Source: Lutraria lutraria
Taxonomy: Eukaryota; Mollusca; Bivalvia; Venerida; Mactridae
NCBI GenBank assembly: GCA_964023205.1
Contig: OZ026840.1
Span: forward strand, 34,823,336 to 34,887,335
DNA length: 64,000 nt
Direction: 5' to 3'
Position numbers and translations under genes: made by a program. Below, one piece after another: positions 13,301 through 22,125 of this stretch; positions within the stretch are counted from its first letter, which is position 1, and each line of letters opens with the position of its first letter. The notes under the pieces are model-generated. The model was given only the letters and a program-made list of their open reading frames with translations. It was not told where the DNA came from and ran no database searches.

Positions 13301-16300
13301 TGTGGTTTCGGAGAAGAAGATTTTTTAAAATTTTCCTATATAAAATAGAATAAACCCCAGGGCAGGGCTAATTTTGACCCCGGGGCCATAATTTGAACAA
13401 ACTTGGTAGAGGTCCACTAGACAATGCCACATGCAAAATATCTAAGTTCTAGGCCTTGCAGTTTCGGAGAAGATTTTTTAATTTTTCCTATATAAGTCTA
13501 TATAAATCAAGTGACCCCCGGGGCGGGGCCAATTTTGACCCTAGGGCAATAATTTGAACTAACTTGGTAGAGGTCCACTAGACAATGCTACATACCAAAT
13601 ATTTTAGCTCTAGGCCTTATGGTTTGGAGGAGAAGATTTTTAAATTTTCCTATATAAAATAGAATAAACCCCAGGGCAGGGCCAATTTTGACCCTAGGGA
13701 AATAATTTGAACAAACTTGGTAGAGGTCCACTGGACAATGCTGTATGCCAAATATCTTAGCTCTAGGCCTTGTGGTTTCGGAGAAGAAGATTTTTCAAAT
13801 TTTCCTATATAAAATAGAATAAACCCCAGGGCAGGGCCAATTTTGACCCCGGGGCCATTATTTGAACAAACTTGGTAGGGGTCCACTAGACAATGCCACA
13901 TACAAAATATCTAAGCTCTAGGCTTTGCGGTTTCGGAGAAGAAGATTTTTTAAATTTTCCTATAAGTCTATATAAATCAAGTGACCCCCGGGGCGGGGCC
14001 AATTTTGACCCTAGGGCAATAATTTGAACAAACTTGGTAGAGGTCCACTAGACTATGCTACACACGAAATATCAAAGCTCTAGGCATTGTAGTTTTTGAC
14101 AAGAATTTTTTTTTAATTTCCTATATAAGTCTATGTAAAATCAAGTTACCCCCGGGGCGGAGCCAATTTTGACCCCAGGGGAATAATTTGAACAAACTTT
14201 GTAGAGTTCCATTAGACAATGCTACATACCAAATATCTCAGCTCTAGGCCCTATGGTTTCGGACAAGAAGATTTTTTAAGATTTATTTGTTGCCATAGCA
14301 ACCAGAGTTTTTAATGAAATTTAATTTTTTGAACAACTTTGAAAGGGGACCACCCAAGGATCATTCCAGCAAAGTTTGGTTGCAATCAGCATAGCGGTGT
14401 AGGAGAAGATGTTGTTTTAAGTAAACATGGACGCCACGTAACGACGCACGATGGACGCAGGGCGATCACAAAAGCTCACCCTGAGCACATTCGTGCTCTG
14501 GTGAGCTAAAAATAAAACTAAGATGATAAATATTCAAAAATTCAAGTTTAGCGATTTTTGTCACTTGGGTTTAACATTGAATTTTTCAAGCTCTAACCCC
14601 AGGGCAAGACCCTATGCATACACCAGGGTTGAACCATTGACCTATCATAAGCTAGCCAGACAGCTTCTTCACATGGTATTTTTTCTGGTGCAGTATGAGA
14701 ATTAAACTCACAACGGTGAGGAGACCACTCGTCTCAACCACAGAGGTGATCAACTCATTATATTTATATCAAGTACAATTAATTTGAAAATGTTTCAATC
14801 TTGAAGACAAAACGTAGATTCAATATTGTTGATACAGGACAAGAGATTGCTAAACACTGCCAGACTTTAGTTAAGAAGATAAAAGTTCCTCCTTCCAAAA
14901 TCATACAAAAATTCTTGTTATTTCTTCAAATACAGAAAATTCTTATCTAACTAGAATGACAAGACATGTTTAACAAACGTTTTGTAACATCTATATAATA
15001 AAACAGTGGGTAAGTGATCATAAAGAATGGTGTTAGACAATGAACTAAATGATGAATTGTACCCTACCTGATACAGTTAAAGATGCGGACCTGGAGATTT
15101 CACCAAATTCATTACCAACTTTACAAGTATAGAAAGCTTCATCCTCCTTCACGATATTGTAGATAATAAATGTACCATTCTCATACACTTTGTACTTGTC
15201 TGATGTCTGTACAAATACACACAGAAAATTTCTTAGGGATAGGTTTGTCCTTTGAAAAACATAATTAATTTTGTACTTGAACAATAATATTGTAATCGTA
15301 TACAACCTCTCCAGATCGGCCCTCTTTTGAGCAACAATAACTATTTTCTTTAACTTCACAATTTTCACCAGAATTAAAATATTTGTAAATGATAAACAAG
15401 AAGATTTTATCCTAATGGTTACCATGGCATCCAGTGAATGGAATTAATTTTTTTAATAACTTCGAAAGGATACCTGCAAAGTTTGGTTGCAATTGGCCCA
15501 GTGACTTAAGTGGAGATATTGTTTAAAGAAAAGTTTGTCGCCACTTCAACGATGCATGACGGACGCAGGGACGATCACAATAGCTCATCTCGAACACATT
15601 GTGCGAGGTGAGCTAAAATAGTCAACTAGTTTTGTTGTAGTATACCTGTATTTCTCTACTGGTGACAGATCCGTCAATTGTGTCAATGTGAAGCAACCAT
15701 GTGACCTTTGGTTCAGGATTACCATAGAACTGACAGACAAACTTGGCTTCAAGTTTCAGAGGTACAGTGATGGATTTTGGTGAAGACAAAAACACTGGCT
15801 GGCCTGTGAGAATAGAAATCAAAGCAAAGAAATTACTCAAACATATAAATATTCAGTCAAACTTATGAACAAAATATAGCCTTAATTGACAGGTGACCTT
15901 AATTTGGGGGTCATTTGGGTTCTAAATAATCAATGACATTTAAAAAACAGGGCACTCTTTATTCAAAGGTTGACTTTAATTGTACATTCAATTAAACTGA
16001 AGACCACTCGCCAGGGTTAAAACCTTGCACCAAACAGCCAGGACCATTTGGCAACATTCCGACTTTAACAGTGAAGCAACCTTCCATGAGCTAGTTGGAC
16101 AGCAGCATCAGTTGTAAATATTGGTTCTTGTTAGGATTCAAACTAACAGCAGAGAGAACCTTGTGATTTCTAGTCAGTGACTGTTAAAACTCCACTATAG
16201 AGGCCTCGACAGCAAGTATTGACACCACTTAAAATTTAATCTGCTAAGGATGAAGGAATATAGTGAATCATTTATAGCCCCTTTTATTCATCATTACTGC

Positions 16301-19300
16301 CAAAATTTAAGGTAAGTTTGAAGCAAATTTCTCTCACCTTGAACAGCAATAACAGCATCGTTACTATATCTGTATACACCTGTAAGCTGATTGATTCCTT
16401 TACATTTATAGGTACCAGCATGTGGATACATCACAGGAAACAAGGTCAAATAGCTGGTTCCTGGAACACAAAAAAATAATTCAATAAGCCAGGCACCAAT
16501 TTGGTAATACATCACATAAGTCAAATAGCTGGTTCCTATACATTCATGGGTAATGATTAAATAATGTGGAAATAGCGTAAGGATTTTGATACAATAATTG
16601 AACTTTTGTGACTCAAGTGAAGAAAAAAATGTCATTATTCTCCGCTTCGAAGGGAATACATGACATCATGAATTTTTCTTGAATTATTCTTGCATACTTT
16701 AATAATAGTTCGAGAAATATTAGTAACTATTTAACAGAAGAGCTTTTATCTGACACACTTTTTTATTCTTAAATTAATTATACCTATCACTCTAACAATA
16801 ATATGTTAAATCATATTGACATAATTATATCTATAACAAAATATTTGGGATAGTTAAAGAAATATTTGATAAAACAGATTTATATTAATTAAGATATATA
16901 ACACTGATTAGCAGAGTACCTGCGAAGCCTTATGAATAAAGTTATAGTCTGACTCTTCACAAATATTCATTTAATATCTTACAGCCCACCCAAGGATCTC
17001 ATGATAAGTTGTTAACATGAAATATCATAAATAAACTCATCAAAAACTAATCCAACTTTTCACCTTACATCCATCTCCACTTAAAACATAATCATATCAA
17101 GATAATTATCTAAGAATTCTGATAAGTCAAGTGGGTGGGGTAAATCTCCACAATACATAATTTTTTATTATTCTTGTTTCAGAATCTCTGACTATCTTAA
17201 ATAAAGTTTAACCTTTATCAGTGACATCTCCGGTTTTGATGAATTACATATTTTTCATTAAGAGCAATGCTTGAGATTCATTGATTCAGATGACGGATAG
17301 TCTTTCAAATTTAATTATCATACACAGTCATCAAAGAAGATAAATATATCAAGTCAGCAGCATATCAATAATTCCAAGTCTTCCAATTACCAAAGAATTT
17401 AGAGTTCCAAGAGTCAGTTAAATAATGTTTATTATATTTTGAGATTTTATACCCATAATGTCAAATATTACTACCTTAAAATGGAGCGGACAGATTTTTG
17501 GAGCCTTTGTACTGGTACAGTAATTTTTATAGGTTTCTATGATAGAAAATGATGTACCGAGAGATTTTCCAAAAGAATGATGATTCTCCCCGTTATTGTC
17601 CCCGTAAGTTTGCATTAAGGTCTATGGGTGAGCCAATTATTGGAAGATAAAAGAAAAGAAAAAAAGATCTTTTTCAGTGAAAAAGCATGTTAAGAAAACA
17701 TCATTAAAGCTGGAAGGGTCACCAAATATTGGGTGTGTTTATAAACCCCAGGTACAATATTTTTTTTATCAAGTTTTGTTAAAATCAGCAGTTTAAGTTG
17801 AACTGGTGAGATATGTAGTAGAGATACTAGAAGTGACAGGAACCATGCTCAGGTAAATCTTACCATTCTCTTCCTGGTTAAACAATCCACTGGATACATT
17901 CTTCCCATCCAATGTCCATAAAATATCAGCAGCGGGTAAACTTTCAATATAACATGACAATGTTACATTATCACCTAGTATCACTGACTTGGATACTGGC
18001 TGAACACTAAAAGTTGGATTTATATCTGCAACAAAAAAGAAACAACACAATTTAAAAAAGGTCTTTAAATGGGGTCCAAAGTTGTGGAATTGACCCCTTG
18101 CTGCATGATAACAACCAAACAAAGTGTAAGATAGATCTGCTTACACCATTGTTAATGATTCAGAACATAAAGGGTTAGTATAAGGTCTTCAATAAGTCCA
18201 GGATACATGTAGTATCTGCTGAGTATTTTGCCTTGTTCAACCGACCAAAAACCCACCTACCTGTCTGAATGAAAAAAAATATAAAAGACTCTTTCAAGAT
18301 CACCATGTGTCATGCCAAATTCATTGATTCATACCAATTCATTGACCATTGTTCATCAAGTCAAATTTCTAAACTTCCATATGATAAAACTTGATTCTTA
18401 GAAGAACCCAAATAAGTTAATTTTTATGTTTAACAATACTTCAATCAGTCTGCACAGAGAAATTGAGTTTTTAAAGTAAGTGTTGGATAGAACATAACAA
18501 AAGTCCACCTGGTAATCAAGAGTGTGTTCATAGATTTTATTCCAGATTGAGCTCATTGTATACATGATGATACTATACACAAAAACTTACAGTCAGGAGA
18601 CTAAATCTGGCATTGTGCATTACAAAGTAAATTTGCATTTTCTCTTTTGCATGACTAAAACCATTGGGTAATAAGTCACACAGTGACAACTTGTTACAGT
18701 CTGATAATTTTGTACACTTGGAGCTTTATGACACACATGTGTTGTCTGTACATAGCTATACCAATAATGAAATCAGAAACATTAATACTGAATCAATAAA
18801 AAGAAACAGAACAGACAGTGATTAAAAGTCTCTGTGATTGATACTCATTGAATGAAAAGTTTTATACCAAAGAGAACAAAATGGACCCAACGAATATAAA
18901 AATCAAATTCACTCATGTAATTAATTTATAGAGAGAAATTTTAGCATGTATTCCCACATGAATTTCAAATATTTACCAGATGCCTTCAATTCAAAACATC
19001 AATGAGAATATTATCTTTTGTATCATAGAAATATCTCTAAAACAGATCCTGAAATAGCAACCATTTACTTACATGCAAGTTCGATTGAGGCTACTGTACT
19101 ATGTATAGTTGTCTCCCCTGCTGTACAAACACACATGTAATCTCCTATGTCATCAGGAGTTAATCTTCGAATCAATAGAGACCCATTATTGTATATTACA
19201 TGATTTTCATGTAATGGTAAATTTACCATATAGTTAAATGTCCAACTGCAAGATGAAAAGAAATAACAATAAAAATTCTTTTAAAACTTAGTTGAAATAA

Positions 19301-21165
19301 AAAAAAGAAAAGCTGACACTGTCCACAATGACACAATATTCCATACTCACCAATCTTACTCATTATTGTCCAAATACTTTAAGCAATAAATGACACAGCG
19401 TACAACCTAAATGGTCCACTCTAATTCAAATAATTAGTGAATCAACTCGAGACTATTTTAATGCCAGCTGCCTAAGCATATTTTAATCAAAGTGAATACG
19501 AAGTCTATTTTGACTATCCCCCTTAAAAAAGTAGCATACAGTAGAAACATTGATATGCGACCACTTAAACAATACAATCACCTCATTTCAATGACCGCTT
19601 ACTTTCAGACCAGTATTTAATATTCAGCATTCTCTATTTTAACCTGATAATATGAGACCACCTGGGTAAGAACATTTTTTCATGTCACAAAGGTGGTCTT
19701 TATATCGAAGTTTTATTTGTATAACAAGAGTGTCAGGTCACAAAATACGCACATCAAAATTAATTTTTCAAAGCATCAAGGGGCATAACTCAGAAAAGCC
19801 TGGGCCAATAGGGCTGGTTATCGAAATTGACCGAGATTTCATTGCCATAAACATTTCAATCAAGTTTGGTGAGGATCCGAATAAAACTGTTTGAATTAGA
19901 CAGTTGACATCTTTGTTGACGCAAAGCCTGCCTGCCCACCCGCTGTGGGTGTTCCCATAACACAACCCGTTTTTCAAACAGGCGTATAAAAATGTATTTA
20001 AATTTTCATAAAAATACCATTGTACATCATTTTTAGAGGCCATGATGATGACCTCCATGAGCAAGAGATTACGGTTTCTGTTTACTGGTAATCACTAGCC
20101 CCTCACTGCAGCAGTGAGATAGCATCCAACCCCGACCAAGAGGAAGCAGTCAAACGGCCTTATAATAATGGATCGAAAAAGAAATAACACAGGGATAGGC
20201 CCAAGCCTCGCTAAGGTATATGTTGTGAAGAAATACATGTTATATACCTGTATTGTACTGGATACGTATCATCTACAGCAAGACAAGACAATATAACTGA
20301 CTGATGAAGTGCCACAATACTGTCATCTGGCTCCATTGTGAATCTCAAACCTGTAAACATACAATATTTTCCATACCAATGTACAAAACATGTGCACCAC
20401 GACCAAAAAAATCCCTTGTTAGAGAATACCTCAGAATTTTTGTGCCTTTTTCTTGTATTTCTAACACCAGGATTGCATATGTAACAGCTAGGACAGAATC
20501 GCTCACAGAACCAATTAAAATGCCTGGAGAAGACATGACTAACATTTAACATGTATTAGTCAGCCCTTTCTTCCATATAATTATGAAAAAGTCAACAATT
20601 ATCCATAACAATGTCTTTAAAATAATGTGTCTCATTAATATTATAGAGGAAAGGCCGACGAGAACATGCTTAAGTTTAAATTGATACTTATATTTTCTAT
20701 AAGATGTAAAATAAATTTGATATATTTGTTTCAATAATTAACGGCAAGCACAAAATACAGTGGTTACGCTGTTCCATCAAAATCATTCATAAAAAATTTG
20801 CAACAAGAAAGACATACAGTAAGACAATTAATTCTTGTAATTATCACAGGTGATGATCGAGGTCTGATGAAATTTTTATAATAACTGTCCATCCTGTCCG
20901 ATCAATATTTGATTTTTAGTCAGTTGGTTTCTGCATTGTCTTATTTTCATATCAGTTTCTCATTCAACATGCAGATTACAATCTAATCAATTGATAGCTA
21001 AAGTCACAAGCTACACGATTTTCTGTCTCTTATCAACAGTCAATTACCAGTAGAAGATAGAAACCTACCTGTTAAACATCCAATCAATGTGAAATAAATA
21101 CATAGTCGGAGGATATTGCAGCATCCCATCCCGGCTTCACAGTCCTAACAAGTAATATCTCTTCT
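1158..21165 (-). CDS. Multi-exon gene for a single-pass Ig/fibronectin-III cell-surface receptor (3' end open)
   Basis: Twenty-three coding exons were chained by hand: 21129-21069, 20350-20248, 19245-19073, 18025-17864, 16460-16338, 15803-15646, 15206-15068, 12979-12858, 12522-12390, 12033-11911, 11522-11370, 10843-10692, 10064-9809, 9441-9304, 8645-8455, 7813-7720, 7221-6952, 6472-6230, 4948-4643, 4300-4205, 3022-2897, 2323-2204, 1356-1158. All have AG acceptors and GT donors and the frame stays open across every junction (3,641 nt, about 1,213 codons). The predicted protein has a signal peptide (1-20), ten Ig-like domains (about 21-931), two FN3 domains (about 932-1147), a transmembrane helix (about 1161-1182) and a basic stop-transfer run. 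Many N-glycosylation sequons (NGT, NGS, NQT, NWT, NKT) fit an extracellular region. Role (inference): adhesion molecule or receptor. The Ig-to-FN3-to-membrane order recalls echinoid, nephrin, Robo, DSCAM and PTK7-like proteins, but ten Ig plus two FN3 matches no named family I can vouch for. The cytoplasmic part is incomplete or very short. Confidence 0.9.
2204..2323 (-). CDS. Exon: fibronectin type III domain 2, last part, and juxtamembrane stretch
   Basis: Residues about 1108-1147. DLNDPVMYGAFVFAKN matches the FN3 tyrosine corner and F-strand (compare LKPYLTYSFRVAAEN in domain 1), so the second FN3 is spread over three exons. Contains sequon NKT. Acceptor GTTTCAG, donor CAG|GTAAGT, phase 1. 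Confidence 0.85.
2367..2450 (+). mobile_element. Short MITE, TACAGTACAACCTCTG end
   Basis: Begins TACAGTACAACCTCTG and ends in the inverted motif TTGTTGCTCCACAGAGG. TA at the end plus CAGT-type inverted repeats is typical of Tc1/mariner (pogo/Tigger-like) non-autonomous elements. It is the same subfamily as the founder of the 74-bp satellite at 46.9 kb. A diverged relative may cover 1409-1575. Confidence 0.6.
2897..3022 (-). CDS. Exon: fibronectin type III domain 2, middle part
   Basis: Residues about 1066-1107. Contains VVYEYRITKPMK (C-strand) and HNETLQVSLTG with a sequon. Acceptor TTCTCAG, donor G|GTAACA, phase 1. Confidence 0.85.
3187..3886 (+). mobile_element. Hairpin-ended repeat element H1 (700 bp)
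   Basis: Left end ACAAGAGGGCCAAGATGG contains a GGGCC/GGCCC hairpin and is followed by cgctcacctga. The right end is a perfect hairpin, gctcacctga/tcaggtgagc, then taaaa. The outer ctcacctga/tcaggtgag pair also forms inverted repeats across the element. Inside are three copies of a unit of about 161 bp (starts at 3352, 3513, 3661) holding gggcccataactc. It has no coding capacity. The class is unclear: a non-autonomous DNA element (Helitron-like or TIR) is possible. Confidence 0.75.
3903..4121 (-). mobile_element. tRNA-derived SINE, family A
   Basis: Read on the minus strand it starts with a tRNA-like head (A box tggtcgagtggttaagg, B box ggttcaaacccc-like), then a body and tail ending in a ggggcataaaa-type motif. 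Same family as 29680-29920 and 33221-33396. Confidence 0.75.
4205..4300 (-). CDS. Exon: fibronectin type III domain 2, first part
   Basis: Residues about 1034-1065. Contains APSPPTDVFALEL and ILLHWEPS (the FN3 B-strand tryptophan), ending NLNGPKG. Acceptor TTTACAG, donor G|GTATGT, phase 1. Confidence 0.88.
4643..4948 (-). CDS. Exon: complete fibronectin type III domain 1
   Basis: Residues about 932-1033, one 306-nt exon with phase-1 borders. Starts VPSQMEAPTIIDV and shows SWKISGLKPYLTYSFRVA, the FN3 tyrosine corner (L-x-P-x-x-x-Y) with the following F-strand. Acceptor TTTCAG, donor G|GTAAAT. Confidence 0.9.
5150..5290 (+). mobile_element. SINE family D copy
   Basis: Head cttgagtggttactgac, B-box-like tttgaattccaccc, body caagctagcttatggaagg. 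Confidence 0.55.
6080..6175 (-). mobile_element. SINE family C head fragment
   Basis: Contains the complement of the B box (ggattcgaaccctg) and of the A box, directly downstream of the Ig domain 10 exon donor. Confidence 0.6.
6230..6472 (-). CDS. Exon: complete Ig domain 10, degenerate
   Basis: Residues about 851-931, one 243-nt exon with phase-1 borders. Contains ITLECEVQGVPKPSVTF and EYICEGKNKHG. The core tryptophan is replaced by phenylalanine (VTFTSQG), so this is the most divergent Ig domain in the chain. Donor G|GTATGT. A SINE fragment lies directly downstream in the intron. Confidence 0.87.
6952..7221 (-). CDS. Exon: complete Ig domain 9
   Basis: Residues about 761-850, a whole domain in one 270-nt exon with phase-1 borders. 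Contains VPPMITFTNSPQS, VSLVCQATGDPTPTIEW and DDGGNWTCQYC. Extra cysteines follow the canonical one (CQYCNQLGC), so an additional local disulfide is likely. Acceptor TTTTCAG, donor G|GTATTT. Confidence 0.9.
7356..7480 (-). mobile_element. SINE family C body fragment
   Basis: Shares cttacccttccacaagg and ccacatatggacgg with the 34803 copy. Confidence 0.5.
7720..7813 (-). CDS. Exon: Ig domain 8, C-terminal part
   Basis: Residues about 730-760. Contains DEGYYICELSNSAG and a G-strand RIFINVQG. Too short to be obvious on its own, but the phase-0 and phase-1 borders fit both neighbours. Acceptor TTTGCAG, donor GTAAGC. Confidence 0.86.
8455..8645 (-). CDS. Exon: Ig domain 8, N-terminal part
   Basis: Residues about 666-729. 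Contains IPVFTVKPEDMSVEE, TTLQCKGQ, VNWYKE and NEAGNLQIK. It runs further into the domain than the other first-half exons. Acceptor TTTAG, donor AAG|GTTTTG (a weak donor), phase 0. Confidence 0.86.
9304..9441 (-). CDS. Exon: Ig domain 7, C-terminal half
   Basis: Residues about 620-665. Contains FGKYTCVASNIAGTNSAS and a G-strand AWINLHG. Acceptor CAACAG, donor G|GTATGT, phase 1. Confidence 0.89.
9809..10064 (-). CDS. Exon: end of Ig domain 6 fused to start of Ig domain 7
   Basis: Residues about 535-619. The first part (NNTIVIHSV, DEGVYRCHAYN, AVATVTVT) completes domain 6. The second (IPPNFVQVL, VKLNCLADGDPVP, RWNF) begins domain 7. This is the only inter-domain boundary in the Ig region with no intron, so one was probably lost here. 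Acceptor TTTCAG, donor G|GTATGA, phase 1. Confidence 0.9.
10283..10464 (+). mobile_element. MITE, TACAGTTAAACCTGTG type
   Basis: Left end TACAGTTAAACCTGTG, right end GGTTTGACTGTA, about 182 bp, in an intron of the receptor gene. Internal text (aatgtggct, taaataatca) matches the copies at 15853 and 34552. Confidence 0.7.
10588..10654 (+). mobile_element. SINE family A tail fragment
   Basis: Only the 3' part is present: ggttaggtgaactgtc, then cctgttgaaaagtggcataaa. Confidence 0.55.
10692..10843 (-). CDS. Exon: Ig domain 6, N-terminal half
   Basis: Residues about 484-534. Begins VAPVMTLLP and contains VYMHCQASGIPVPSYVW. Acceptor TTTTAG, donor CAG|GTACTA, phase 0. Confidence 0.88.
11370..11522 (-). 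CDS. Exon: Ig domain 5, C-terminal half
   Basis: Residues about 433-483. Contains YENGTLSIL, NDTGIYTCTSQNVAG and a G-strand SSQVIVEG. Three sequons (NSS, NGT, NDT). Acceptor TTTTCAG, donor GTATAA, phase 1. Confidence 0.89.
11911..12033 (-). CDS. Exon: Ig domain 5, N-terminal half
   Basis: Residues about 392-432. Contains YIHCESVGNPTPSVRW. Acceptor GATAG, donor G|GTAAGT, phase 1. Confidence 0.87.
12118..12280 (-). mobile_element. SINE family B, head missing
   Basis: Intronic copy with the tail and body only (ggatttaacgccatttt, ccacattctatctgcaagc). Confidence 0.65.
12390..12522 (-). CDS. Exon: Ig domain 4, C-terminal half
   Basis: Residues about 348-391. Contains NGSLYISHV and TGWYTCNCENV. 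The second cysteine (CNC) could pair with the extra one in the first half of this domain. The acceptor is AAG rather than CAG (TTTAAG|GG), weaker than its neighbours. Donor GTAACT, phase 1. Confidence 0.84.
12858..12979 (-). CDS. Exon: Ig domain 4, N-terminal half
   Basis: Residues about 307-347. Contains SVSIQCDCDGNPEPNVYW. Two cysteines (CDC) occupy the B-strand region instead of one. Acceptor TATCAG, donor AAG|GTAGAT, phase 0. Confidence 0.87.
13098..14512 (+). mobile_element. Hairpin-ended repeat element H2 (1.4 kb)
   Basis: Left end ACAAGAGGGCCATGATGG with the same hairpin as H1 and H3. The right end is an imperfect palindrome, agctcacc...ggtgagct, then aaaa. The interior is different: about seven units of 145-164 bp (ggtcca landmarks at 13255, 13411, 13572, 13735, 13880, 14042, 14206) with accccggggc and ctctaggcc motifs. 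It lies in the intron between Ig-domain-3 and Ig-domain-4 exons. Confidence 0.78.
14590..14748 (-). mobile_element. SINE family D copy
   Basis: Carries ataagctagccagacagc and the complement of a head ending ccacagaggtg. Confidence 0.6.
15068..15206 (-). CDS. Exon: Ig domain 3, C-terminal half
   Basis: Residues about 261-306. Contains YENGTFIIYNI, EDEAFYTCKVGNEFG and a G-strand SASLTVSG, a textbook I-set ending. Donor GTAGGG, phase 1. The upstream intron carries a truncated hairpin-ended repeat (15396-15618). Confidence 0.89.
15396..15618 (+). mobile_element. Truncated H2-type element
   Basis: Matches the last part of H2: acaagaagatttt, gttaccatggcatcc, aaagtttggttgcaat, gacggacgcaggg, then the end hairpin agctcatc...gaggtgagct. 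The left end and internal array are missing. Confidence 0.7.
15646..15803 (-). CDS. Exon: Ig domain 3, N-terminal half
   Basis: Residues about 208-260. Contains AKFVCQFYGNPEP and VTWLLH, the I-set cysteine and tryptophan. Acceptor CTCACAG, donor CAG|GTATAC, phase 0. Confidence 0.88.
15853..15988 (+). mobile_element. MITE of the same family, diverged
   Basis: Begins tcagtcaaacttatgaac and shares the internal ctaaataatcaatgac segment with the 34552 copy. The right end (ttgacttta) is degraded. Confidence 0.55.
16003..16204 (-). mobile_element. SINE family D copy
   Basis: Carries agccaggaccatttgg, catgagctagttggacagc and a head complement ending actatagaggcc. Confidence 0.62.
16338..16460 (-). 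CDS. Exon: Ig domain 2, C-terminal half
   Basis: Residues about 167-207. Contains HAGTYKCKG, the F-strand tyrosine-cysteine motif, and ends in a G-strand VIAVQ. Acceptor GTTCCAG, donor GTGAGA, phase 1. Confidence 0.85.
17864..18025 (-). CDS. Exon: Ig domain 2, N-terminal half
   Basis: Residues about 113-166. Contains NVTLSCYIE (B-strand cysteine plus a glycosylation sequon) and DILWTLDG (core tryptophan). Acceptor TTGCAG, donor G|GTAAGA, phase 1. Reading on past the donor stays open for 21 codons, so intron read-through would not terminate at once. Confidence 0.86.
19073..19245 (-). CDS. Exon: Ig domain 1, C-terminal half
   Basis: Residues about 55-112. Starts with the core tryptophan (SWTFNY). 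It has the NGSLLI E-strand and the D-x-G-x-Y-x-C signature as DIGDYMCVC. The second cysteine two residues after the canonical one is extra. Acceptor TTGCAG, donor GTAAGT, phase 1. Confidence 0.87.
19722..19990 (+). mobile_element. Diverged relative of the hairpin-ended family
   Basis: Starts aacaagagtgtcagg and contains aaggggcataactcag and catttcaatcaagtttgg, echoing the interior of H1 and H3. The right end is not clear. Confidence 0.5.
20248..20350 (-). CDS. Exon: Ig domain 1, N-terminal half
   Basis: Residues about 21-55, starting GLRFTMEPDD. The B-strand cysteine is in VILSCLAV. Acceptor TTTACAG, donor CAG|GTATAT, phase 2. The codon split at the junction gives serine just before the core tryptophan in the next exon. 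Confidence 0.87.
21069..21165 (-). CDS. Exon with start codon and signal peptide
   Basis: The acceptor is a T-rich tract ending TTTCAG, so this exon is preceded by at least one 5' non-coding exon. Translation starts at the ATG at 21129-21127. The overlapping ATG at 21124-21122 is in another frame. The 20 encoded residues begin MGCCNILRL, followed by a hydrophobic core (CIYFTLIGCLT), a typical signal peptide. The donor is CAG|GTAGGT, phase 1. Positions 21130-21165 are 5' untranslated. Confidence 0.88.
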
Positions 21166-21651
21166 CTGAAAAAAAAGAAACAAAAAATATTAACCAAACA
21201 GGAAGCGAGAACAATTTTTAAAAATCATTCTGTCCGAAGATTTTTTGCAAAACATGCAACAGTTGATCAACAGAAAGTTTGATAAAGTGTGAAAGGACCC
21301 ACATGTTTATCTAGTGCGCAGAATTTTCTGACAAGAATCAGGATACAACATAGGAACATCTGGCCAAAATGTATCAAAAAAGTCACTTTTACTGATAAGC
21401 AGAAAAGTTCTAAGGCTGTTCATATATACATCATCTGTGTTCTGAGAGCTTGCATTATGTTTGTGAATGAAGTCCAATAAGGCCAAGCAAAAGATTTGTT
21501 TATTTCTGGTTACTTGTCCTTCTCTACTTTTTCCATGCAACTCTTAAACTTTTTATAAGCCTGTGGAATGGTTCATCCACTTTCTCACATCAACTTTCCA
21601 CACTTTCAAGAGCAAAATACCCATGCAGAAACAAGCAAATTTTAGGCTGAA

Positions 21652-21785
21652 ATTAATTAACCTGTAAAGAACAAAATGTACTAAAGAAAGGCCAATTAAT
21701 TAACCTGTAAAGAACAAAATGTACTAAACAAAGGCCAATAAATTAACCTGTAAAGAACAAAATGTACAAAACAAAGGCCAAGTTG
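21652..21785. repeat. Tandem repeat, about 43 bp x3
   Basis: The unit contains taacctgtaaagaacaaaat followed by gtac and aaaggcca, with a few substitutions between copies. Confidence 0.85.
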
Positions 21786-21907
21786 TTTCAGGGCTCCTAA
21801 CAAAATGAATTCTGAACATAAAATATTTTTCATCACAGCAAATTTTAATAGTGCATGCTGGATACAGCTTTCAGAACATTTTAAAAGTTACAATTGTCTA
21901 AGCTGCT

Positions 21908-22125
21908 GCTGTGATCCTGTGGCTTATGCGCTGGACTTGTAACCTGGTGATTGGGAATTCGCAAATTTGACATAAATGTTGAGTTTCCTCCGTAAGTGGA
22001 GAAGTTGCCAGCTCCTTGTGGAGGGGTAATAAGTTAGTACTAGAATACACTCTAGGAAAAATGTTTACGTGAACTGGTTGCCGATCATACTAAAAACATT
22101 TGTTGAAAAACGGCATTAAACCAAT
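21908..22125 (+). mobile_element. tRNA-derived SINE, family C
   Basis: Head tggcttatgcgctggac and gggaattcgcaaat, body ccagctccttgtggagg, tail cggcattaaaccaat. Other copies: 34803 (-), 24650 (-), 6080 (-), 7356 (-), 39955 (+). Confidence 0.7.

Noticed and set aside
13650..13901. Minus-strand open frame of 84 codons in repeat H2
   Set aside because: It spans internal tandem units and repeats itself. It is an accident of the repeat, not a protein.
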